Assembly: GCA_038849555.1 (NCBI GenBank)
Contig: JAWCMT010000028.1
Coordinates: 1 to 19,843 of the forward strand
Direction: 5' to 3'
DNA from: JAOAIV01 sp038849555
GTDB taxonomy: Archaea; Thermoproteota; Bathyarchaeia; Bathyarchaeales; Bathycorpusculaceae
Length of the DNA stretch: 19,843 bases
Every line of letters starts with the position of its first letter. Positions within the stretch are counted from its first letter, which is position 1. The position numbers and the translations under genes are program-made. Below, piece by piece: positions 7,572-13,136 of this stretch. The notes beneath the pieces are model-generated. The model searched no databases and was not told the origin of the DNA. It saw nothing but the letters and a program-made list of their open reading frames with translations.

Positions 7572-7595
7572 CAAGGTAAAAGCATATATACCTTG
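7572..7595. promoter_or_regulatory. nadA promoter with dyad flanking the TATA box
   Basis: A TATA box (GCATATATAC, 7582-7591) lies about 45 bases before the nadA ATG. It is bracketed by a perfect inverted repeat: CAAGGTA at 7572-7578 and TACCTTG at 7589-7595, with a 10-base spacer. A repressor bound here would block TBP. The dyad is seen directly; its use as an operator is inference. Confidence 0.55.
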
Positions 7596-7632
7596 TGCTG
7601 TGCCTTCTCTGGTCGCACGTTAAGGCGAAAAA

Positions 7633-8553
7633 ATGAGCTTAAGAGAAAAAATCCTGAGGCTAAAAAAGGAAAAAGAAGCAATTATTCTAGCACATAATTA
7701 TCAGAGACCAGAGATTCAGGATATAGCCGATTATGTCGGCGACAGCATTGAGTTAAGCCGAAAAGCCATGGAGGAGAAAGACGCGAAAATCATCGTGTTC
7801 TCAGCTGTGGATTTTATGGCTGAATCCGCTGCCATACTTAACCCTTCTAAAAAGGTGCTTTTGCCTTCTTTGGGCGCTCGGTGCCCCATGGCGCAGATGC
7901 TCACGGTTGACGAGATTAAACGGTGGAAAGTGCATTATCCTGACGCGCCTGTAGTGCTTTACGTTAACACTTTAGCTTCAGCCAAGGCCTACTGCGACAT
8001 TTGCTGCACATCCGCTAACTTCGTGGAAGTCATCAACTCGCTGGATGCTGATACTATTCTTTTCGGGCCTGACCGCAACTTAGCCGAGTACGCAGCGGAA
8101 AAGACCGGCAAGACGCTGATTCCGATTCCCGAGTGGGGCTTCTGCCCGACGCATCTGCTTTTCCAGCCTGAAGATGTTGCGATGCTTAAGATGCAGTATC
8201 CCGACGCTAAGGTCATGGTTCACCCTGAATGTAGTGCTGAAATGCGCAAAATCGCTGACTTCGTCGGCAGCACCTCGAAAATGTGCCATTACGTGAAAGA
8301 ATCCGACGCAAAAACATTTATTGTTGGCACTGAGGAGGGCCTTTTGCATCGCTTACGGAAAGACAATCCGACGAAACAGTTTATTTCTGCCTATAAAGAC
8401 GCCGTGTGCCCAAACATGAAGTTGACGACGCTCGAGCGGCTTTATGATTCGCTGAAGCAGGAAAAGCACTTGGTTAAAGTTCCAGATAATGTAGCACGGA
8501 AAGCGCGCATTGCATTGGAAAGAATGTTTGCAGTTAATAGTTTAAAGCGTTAG
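7633..8553 (+). CDS. nadA: Quinolinate synthase NadA
   Basis: NadA condenses iminoaspartate with dihydroxyacetone phosphate to quinolinate, the precursor of NaMN, NaAD and NAD, on an oxygen-sensitive [4Fe-4S] cluster. The 306-aa length is normal for the family. Cluster ligands fit C84 (GARCPMAQ), C171 (WGFCPTH) and C259 (AVCPNMK). Family motifs include AHNYQRPEIQDIADYVGDS, MAESAAILNP and HPECSAEM. The start is ATG with a TATA box about 45 bases upstream and only a weak Shine-Dalgarno-like site. It converges on nikR with a 4-base overlap of the ends. It lies between an NAD-reducing hydrogenase and genes for a cofactor built from NaAD; no nadB or nadC is visible. Confidence 0.95.
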   Translation: MSLREKILRLKKEKEAIILAHNYQRPEIQDIADYVGDSIELSRKAMEEKDAKIIVFSAVDFMAESAAILNPSKKVLLPSLGARCPMAQMLTVDEIKRWKVHYPDAPVVLYVNTLASAKAYCDICCTSANFVEVINSLDADTILFGPDRNLAEYAAEKTGKTLIPIPEWGFCPTHLLFQPEDVAMLKMQYPDAKVMVHPECSAEMRKIADFVGSTSKMCHYVKESDAKTFIVGTEEGLLHRLRKDNPTKQFISAYKDAVCPNMKLTTLERLYDSLKQEKHLVKVPDNVARKARIALERMFAVNSLKR

Positions 8554-8957
8554 ACAGAAATTATCATTTCTTTTAGGATTTTTACGCCTCTTTTTGTGGT
8601 GAGTTCATCGCTTAATTCTCGAATTTCTGAGGCTTTGCCCTTAACGGCTATCACTTCTAAGCAGTCTCGTTCGCCTAGGTGAATGTGCATTGTGGACGAA
8701 ATTAAAGGCGCATGGTGATGCTGTATCTCTGTGAGCTCGCTTTCCAGCCCTCTCACTTCGTGGTCGTAAACCATTAGCAGCACGCCTATTTGGTCGGCTT
8801 TTTCTTCTCCAAGCCATTTTTTATCTGAAACGTAAAGTCTCACAGCATCTTGGATGGCTTTCGAGCGGCTTTCATAGCCCATTTTGCTGATAATCTCGTC
8901 AAACTCCTTCAGAAGGTCTGGAGGAAATGTTACTCCTACCCTGATGATTTTTGACAT
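8550..8957 (-). CDS. nikR: Nickel-responsive transcriptional regulator NikR
   Basis: This 135-aa ribbon-helix-helix repressor has a C-terminal ACT-like nickel-sensing domain. The DNA-binding N-terminus runs through IRVGVTFPPDLLKEFDEII, followed by YESRSKAIQDAVRLYV. The high-affinity nickel ligands of the family align as H80, H91, H93 and C99 (QHHHAPLISSTMHIHLGERDC), with the same spacings as Escherichia coli H76, H87, H89 and C95. It is expected to repress nickel uptake when nickel is plentiful. It lies downstream of larE (97-base gap) with its own likely promoter. Candidate target sites occur before cbiM and before nikR itself. There is no clear Shine-Dalgarno sequence. Confidence 0.95.
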   Translation of the reverse strand: MSKIIRVGVTFPPDLLKEFDEIISKMGYESRSKAIQDAVRLYVSDKKWLGEEKADQIGVLLMVYDHEVRGLESELTEIQHHHAPLISSTMHIHLGERDCLEVIAVKGKASEIRELSDELTTKRGVKILKEMIISV

Positions 8958-9006
8958 GGAGTTTCACAAGTAAAGGTGAACCTATGTGCCTAAAAGCTTT
9001 ATGTGT

Positions 9007-9019
9007 TGGGTATAACCCA
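9007..9019. promoter_or_regulatory. Dyad TGGGT-ATA-ACCCA upstream of nikR
   Basis: A perfect 5-base inverted repeat with a 3-base centre lies about 50 bases before the nikR start. It overlaps the TTATA-like core on the minus strand, a position suited to control of nikR. A weaker dyad AGGTGAACCT lies closer to the gene (about 8974-8983). Function inferred. Confidence 0.4.
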
Positions 9020-9054
9020 GAGTGTGCCAAAATGGGAGCTTGCCGGCTGTAGAG

Positions 9055-9891
9055 CTACTTCGCAGGCTCGAGTGTACGCAGCATGCTTCCTGACTTGTAG
9101 CCTTCCAAATCAAGCGCCACGTATTTGAAGCCTATCCGCTTTAACTCACTGGCTATTTTATCCATAACCGCGACGTCGCAAAAGATTTTCCTCTCGTCTT
9201 TCCCCGCTTCTATCCTAGCCAAGCCGTTATGATCTCGCACTCGAAGCTGTTGGACTCCTGTTATCTTCTTCACTGCCCGCTCCGCTTTCTCAATTCTCTC
9301 TAATCTTTCAGCTGTAATCCTCTCATTGTATGGTATCCTTGAGGCTAAGCATGCCAAAGGCGGCTTGTCATGAGTGGAAAGCCCCATTTCCCTGGCTAAT
9401 GCGCGAATCTCTTCTTTCGTAAACTGCGTGTCAACCCATGGGCTATACACATTTTCCGCTTCTTTAACAGCCTTGAATCCCGGCCTATGCTCGGTTAAAT
9501 CGCTAAAGTTTGTGCCCTCAAAAACTGCCTTAAACCCAAGTTTCTCTGCCATTTGCTGCAGCTGCTCCAAAAGCTCTTTCTTGCAGTAGTAACATCGGTT
9601 TTCCGGGTTTCGGCTGAAATTCTCGTTCGCCAACTCATTTGTTTCTATTATGTAAAGTTTGATGCCTATTTCTTTCGCTACTTTTTTTGCGTCTTCTAAC
9701 TCTTCCTTTGGATACGTGGACGACTTTGCTGTGACGGCCACTGCTTTATCGCCTAAAACGCTGTGGCTAACCGCAGCTAATGTTGAGCTATCGAGGCCTC
9801 CGGAAAAGGAGATAACTGCGCCGTCTTTACCTTTTTCCGCGATATAGCGTTTTAGCATTTCATATTTTTCTCTGCTGACTTTCACTAGCAC
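9055..9891 (-). CDS. larE: LarE, sulfur transferase for nickel-pincer nucleotide cofactor
   Basis: LarE is an ATP-pyrophosphatase-type enzyme that adenylates the pyridinium biscarboxylate mononucleotide made by LarB and converts its carboxylates to thiocarboxylates. The PP-loop SFSGGLDSS is at 28-36. Three cysteines stand out: C100 and C103 (NRCYYCK) and C181 (PLACLASRIPY). Only the last matches the single sacrificial cysteine of Lactiplantibacillus LarE. The three-cysteine form is the type known to carry a [4Fe-4S] cluster in Thermotoga. Numbering uses GTG at 9891 (278 aa). A second GTG at 9885 fits the upstream GGGAG better and overlaps the larC stop by one base, so the true protein may be 276 aa. 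It is co-transcribed with larC. Confidence 0.92.
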   Translation of the reverse strand: MLVKVSREKYEMLKRYIAEKGKDGAVISFSGGLDSSTLAAVSHSVLGDKAVAVTAKSSTYPKEELEDAKKVAKEIGIKLYIIETNELANENFSRNPENRCYYCKKELLEQLQQMAEKLGFKAVFEGTNFSDLTEHRPGFKAVKEAENVYSPWVDTQFTKEEIRALAREMGLSTHDKPPLACLASRIPYNERITAERLERIEKAERAVKKITGVQQLRVRDHNGLARIEAGKDERKIFCDVAVMDKIASELKRIGFKYVALDLEGYKSGSMLRTLEPAK

Positions 9892-11144
9892 TTCTCCCTC
9901 TTCAATAGTATTTCTTTAGCGTGCAAAGTGACTAATTCGGCGATTTCTCTAAGGGGTTTACCTGTTTTTTCTGCCAATTTTTTCACTTCTTCATATTCAG
10001 GTTTAATCTGGATAATTTTGCCTTGGCCGTCTCTGGCAACTTTCACCTTCACAGCTTCCTCCACGCCATCTATTTGCACGCCTACTGAAAATACTTCGCG
10101 ATTAAGGATATGTCTTGCACAGTGGTACACTCTAACTCCTAGAGTGCCTGCTTCTTCAATAATCACCCGTGAAAGCCGCTCGGCGTCTTTGGCGTCGGCT
10201 ATTATTTTCAGAATTTGCCCCGGCCTATTCTTCTTGGTAAACATTGGAATGACGCAAACGTCTTTGGCGCCTTCCCGCAGAAGCCTATCCACCGCGTATC
10301 CGATTACCTCGCCTGTTGCATCATCAAGGTTTGTTTCCAAAATAACTACGCTGTCCGTTAGCAGTTCCCTCTCTAGGGGCTTACCCAATGTAACACGCAA
10401 AACGTTAGGCATTTCCTCGAAGTCCTTGTTGCCCGCGCCGTAGCCTACCTTTAGCGGCGCCATTTCCGGATAGAAGCCGCTAACTTCCTCTGCCAAGTTA
10501 ACCAAGATGGCTGCGCCTGTAGGCGTAGTCAACTCTGACTCGACGGGCCCGCCTTTTAGTGGAAAACCCTTTGACGCAAGTATCGCCAACGTTGCCGGTG
10601 CAGGGCTGGAGACCGTGCCATGTGAAAACTTGAACAAGCCTCCGCCGACCGAAACAGGCGTCGCATGCACTTTGGCGTTAAACAGCCCGAGTTCTTCCAT
10701 GGCGACTGCGGCTCCAACGATTTCTGCTGGCGTATCCACGAGGCTTACTTCATGCAGATGCGCGTCGGATAGCTCACCGCCGTGAAGCGCTGCCTCAGCA
10801 TTGACTAAAGTGCGGATGACGTTAGACGTGAACTGCTGCGCTTTCTCAGAAAGCTTCAGGTTTCTGGAGGTTTCTTCCACAATTGCGATGAGTTCTCGGC
10901 CGGTTTTTCTGTGGGCGCTTTCAGCGGTGGCGTCAATTTTAGTCGCTCTAAACCCTTTCCGCAGAACCTTTTGCACAGTAACTTTGATGTTTTTGTAACC
11001 GTACTCTTGTTTTTCCAGAGATTTTATGGCTGCAGTAACCCGGCTCACGTCAGCGCCTAAATCTATTAGGGCGCCTAAGAACATGTCTCCAGAGATGCCG
11101 GCGAGTTGGCAATCGATAACAAATATTTTGTCAATTTCCGCCAT
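9885..11144 (-). CDS. larC: LarC, nickel insertion enzyme for nickel-pincer nucleotide cofactor
   Basis: LarC is a CTP-dependent cyclometallase that inserts nickel into the thiolated pyridinium nucleotide to make the nickel-pincer cofactor of LarA-type racemases and epimerases. The N-terminal hallmark (FVIDCQLAGISGDMFLGAL) and HLHEV-like histidine segment (GELSDAHLHEVSLVDT) are present, as is a C-terminal domain (about 285-419). In lactobacilli LarC is made by frameshifting between two frames; here it is one continuous frame. I place the start at ATG 11144 (419 aa), because AGGTGG lies 9 bases upstream and homology begins there. An in-frame ATG at 11186 would add 14 unconserved residues and would lie inside the promoter dyad. 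It is followed by larE with a small overlap. Confidence 0.92.
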   Translation of the reverse strand: MAEIDKIFVIDCQLAGISGDMFLGALIDLGADVSRVTAAIKSLEKQEYGYKNIKVTVQKVLRKGFRATKIDATAESAHRKTGRELIAIVEETSRNLKLSEKAQQFTSNVIRTLVNAEAALHGGELSDAHLHEVSLVDTPAEIVGAAVAMEELGLFNAKVHATPVSVGGGLFKFSHGTVSSPAPATLAILASKGFPLKGGPVESELTTPTGAAILVNLAEEVSGFYPEMAPLKVGYGAGNKDFEEMPNVLRVTLGKPLERELLTDSVVILETNLDDATGEVIGYAVDRLLREGAKDVCVIPMFTKKNRPGQILKIIADAKDAERLSRVIIEEAGTLGVRVYHCARHILNREVFSVGVQIDGVEEAVKVKVARDGQGKIIQIKPEYEEVKKLAEKTGKPLREIAELVTLHAKEILLKREKC

Positions 11145-11174
11145 TCCATTTTGCCACCTGATAAGTTGATATGG

Positions 11175-11210
11175 AAGAGCACGCATAAATGATATATCGC
11201 TTATGCTCTT
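11175..11210. promoter_or_regulatory. Shared larC/larB promoter with nested dyads
   Basis: An AT-rich TATA-like core (GATATATC, 11191-11198) between the divergent lar genes sits within two nearly concentric perfect inverted repeats. The outer pair is AAGAGCA (11175-11181) with TGCTCTT (11204-11210); the inner pair is GCATAA (11183-11188) with TTATGC (11201-11206). One near-symmetric TATA could serve both directions. An operator role, for NikR or another factor, is inferred. Confidence 0.5.
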
Positions 11211-11228
11211 GAAGGAAATTGATTAGTC

Positions 11229-12017
11229 ATGAACACTCTGAAGGAAATTCTTGAGAAGCTTCTGAAAGGCGAGATAACGCTCCATGAAGCGGAAAAGCAG
11301 GTTAAGCTATTGGCGATAGAAGAAGTAGGGAACATGGCGAGAATCGATGCTAACCGCGAATGCAGGAAAGGTATACCTGAAATCGTTTTGGCTGAAGGTA
11401 AAAGCGCAGCCGACGTCGTTGACATAACGCTTCACATGTTCTCGGAGGAAGGTAGAGTAATTGTAAGTCGATGCACTTCCGAGCAGATAAGCGCAGTTAA
11501 AGCAGCGGTTCCAAACGATGCGGTTCTTCAGATTTATGACAAGGCGCGAATGATTGTTGCAAAGAAGAAGGACTTTGCCGTGAAGCCCACCGGGGGAAAG
11601 ATTGGGATTCTGACTGCGGGAACCTCTGATGTTCCTGTGGCTGAAGAGGCACGGGTGATTGCTGAAGAAATGGGCTGCGCAGTTTTCGCCGCGTACGACG
11701 TTGGCGTAGCTGGAATACACAGGCTAATGCAGCCGATAAAAGACTTTGTGGAGAAGGATGTTGACGTTATCATAGTGGTTGCAGGTCGAGAAGGCGCCTT
11801 GCCTTCGGTGGTGGCGGGTATGGTTGATGTGCCTGTGATTGCGGTTCCAACATCGAATAGTTATGGTTTCGGAGAGAAAGGCGTGAGCACGCTGATGGCT
11901 ATGCTTCAGTCCTGCTCTTTAGGCTTGGCTGTTGTTAACATCGATAGCGGTGTTGCTGCAGGCGCCGTGGCCACCGTAATCGCTAATCGCGTGGCAAAGT
12001 TTAGGGGCCATGCATAA
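11229..12017 (+). CDS. larB: LarB, NaAD carboxylase/hydrolase for nickel-pincer nucleotide cofactor
   Basis: LarB starts nickel-pincer synthesis by carboxylating the pyridine ring of nicotinic acid adenine dinucleotide and cleaving its phosphoanhydride. The 262-aa protein has a helical N-terminal region (1-115) and a PurE-like domain (GKIGILTAGTSDVPVAEEA at 123-141, then AAYDVGVAGIHR, VVAGREGALPSVVAGM and PTSNSYG). Family positions for the catalytic glutamate and NAD-adduct cysteine fit E188 (GREGALP) and C229 (QSCSLGL). The start is ATG, with a TATA core only about 35 bases upstream, so the leader is very short. It is divergent from larC-larE. No LarA racemase gene is in the window. Confidence 0.93.
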   Translation: MNTLKEILEKLLKGEITLHEAEKQVKLLAIEEVGNMARIDANRECRKGIPEIVLAEGKSAADVVDITLHMFSEEGRVIVSRCTSEQISAVKAAVPNDAVLQIYDKARMIVAKKKDFAVKPTGGKIGILTAGTSDVPVAEEARVIAEEMGCAVFAAYDVGVAGIHRLMQPIKDFVEKDVDVIIVVAGREGALPSVVAGMVDVPVIAVPTSNSYGFGEKGVSTLMAMLQSCSLGLAVVNIDSGVAAGAVATVIANRVAKFRGHA

Positions 12018-12070
12018 ATTTTGTTTTAACATGCTTTTTCTGCAGAAGAGTTGATTGAAGCAAAAGTCGT

Positions 12071-12094
12071 GATTTTTTGTTGTTTCTTCTTTTA
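12071..12094 (+). terminator. Possible T-rich terminator after larB
   Basis: A T/pyrimidine-rich run (GATTTTTTGTTGTTTC and onward) about 55 bases after the larB stop, before the cbiM promoter. There is no clear hairpin. Confidence 0.3.
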
Positions 12095-12104
12095 GAATTG
12101 AGAA

Positions 12105-12146
12105 ACCTTTAATAGCTGGTAATACAGAAAACATAAAAAGTGTTAC
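12105..12146 (+). promoter_or_regulatory. cbiM promoter with candidate NikR operator
   Basis: A TATA-like box (CTTTAATAG, about 12107-12115) is followed by an inverted repeat: GTAATAC at 12119-12125, 14 bases, then GTGTTAC at 12140-12146, with one mismatch between the arms. It would cover the inferred transcription start. The half-sites match the GTGTTAC/GTAACAC class reported for NikR of Geobacter and Desulfovibrio, but in the opposite order. nikR is encoded 3 kb away, and the target gene is a metal transporter. Confidence 0.55.
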
Positions 12147-12159
12147 TGAGGCGGAGAAT

Positions 12160-12825
12160 TTGCACATCCCAGACGGATTAATAACCAGCCCAATTTCACT
12201 CGCGGCGGCAGTAGCAATGTGGATAATTACCCTTGCTTTTCTTGCTTGGGCATGGAAAAAAGCAAAAGCCACTTATCCACGCTCGATTACCGCTCTGCTC
12301 GCCATATCAAGCGCCTTCGTATTCGCCGCGCAGATGATTAATTTTCCAATAACCTTCGGCACAAGCGGGCATCTGGTAGGCGGCACCTTCCTGGCTGTGC
12401 TGCTTGGGCCATACGCCGCCATGCTCAGCATGACAATTGTTCTCTTGATGCAGGCGGTTTTCTTCGCCGACGGCGGCATCCTCGCCTTCGGCATGAACGC
12501 ATTTAACATGGCAATAATCGGCGGACTAAGCTTCTTCCTAATAAAATTGTTCACACGCGGCTCAGTCAGCGGCAAGCGCTTTATCCCAAGCGTCTTTGCT
12601 GCATCATGGCTTTCTGTGATGGCAGGCGCTTTCGTTACGGCATTGATGATTAGTCCTGCTTTCACCGGCGGCGTCGCTGTAACTGTGCCTTCCATGCTAT
12701 TTTACCACGCTATAATCGGCTTGGGCGAAGGCGCCATAACCACGGCGCTGGTGTCCGCGCTGCAGCGGATGCAGCCGGCAATAATGGGTGGTTTGGCTCT
12801 TCTGAAGGAGAAAACCAAGCTATGA
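12160..12825 (+). CDS. cbiM: CbiM/NikM-type nickel or cobalt ECF transporter substrate-binding membrane protein
   Basis: This 221-aa integral membrane protein with about seven hydrophobic segments has the family N-terminus MHIPDGLITSP. In CbiM/NikM the amino terminus and His2 bind the metal, so the TTG at 12160 must be the start; GGCGGAG lies just upstream. The conserved segment FPITFGTSGHLVGGTFLA supplies further metal-site residues. It is followed by cbiN with an ATGA overlap. Nickel is the likelier substrate, because NikR, Lar genes and hydrogenases surround it and no cobalamin gene is seen. CbiQ and the ATPase CbiO are absent from the window. Confidence 0.92.
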   Translation: MHIPDGLITSPISLAAAVAMWIITLAFLAWAWKKAKATYPRSITALLAISSAFVFAAQMINFPITFGTSGHLVGGTFLAVLLGPYAAMLSMTIVLLMQAVFFADGGILAFGMNAFNMAIIGGLSFFLIKLFTRGSVSGKRFIPSVFAASWLSVMAGAFVTALMISPAFTGGVAVTVPSMLFYHAIIGLGEGAITTALVSALQRMQPAIMGGLALLKEKTKL

Positions 12826-13100
12826 AACGACAATCCACGGTTGTAATTGCCATTATTGTTTTCCTTGTTTTCTTTATCCCTTTAGCTTCAAGCGACCCTG
12901 ACGGGCTTGAACGGGTAGTTGAAAACTTCGGGGTAGAGGAGCAGGCGCCTTTCTGGCATGGGATAATGCCCGACTACACAATCTCAGCGGTCGAAGACCC
13001 GTATGTTTCAACTTTAATCGCCGGCGTAGCAGGCGTTATACTCGTCTTGCTTGCGGGTCTCGCGGTCGAGCGGGCTATAACATCGAAGAACCAAGCTTAA
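12822..13100 (+). CDS. cbiN: CbiN/NikN-type transporter component (PDGLE domain)
   Basis: This 92-aa protein has two membrane spans (about 7-24 and 62-85) around an extracytoplasmic loop containing SSDPDGLERVVENFG, the PDGLE signature of the small accessory subunit of nickel/cobalt ECF transporters. The loop helps load metal into CbiM. ATG overlaps the cbiM stop; GAAGGAG at 12804-12810 precedes it. It converges on rad50 with a 36-base gap. Confidence 0.9.
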   Translation: MKRQSTVVIAIIVFLVFFIPLASSDPDGLERVVENFGVEEQAPFWHGIMPDYTISAVEDPYVSTLIAGVAGVILVLLAGLAVERAITSKNQA

Positions 13101-13136
13101 CAATTTTGCGCATGCATGCCTTCGATAAGAAGGAAG

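Noticed and set aside
9885..11144. Programmed frameshift in larC as in lactobacilli
   Set aside because: The reading frame is continuous over both LarC domains, so no frameshift is needed.
11145..11186. Longer larC start at ATG 11186
   Set aside because: The extra 14 residues are unlike LarC N-termini, no Shine-Dalgarno site precedes that ATG, and it lies inside the promoter dyad. ATG 11144 has AGGTGG upstream.
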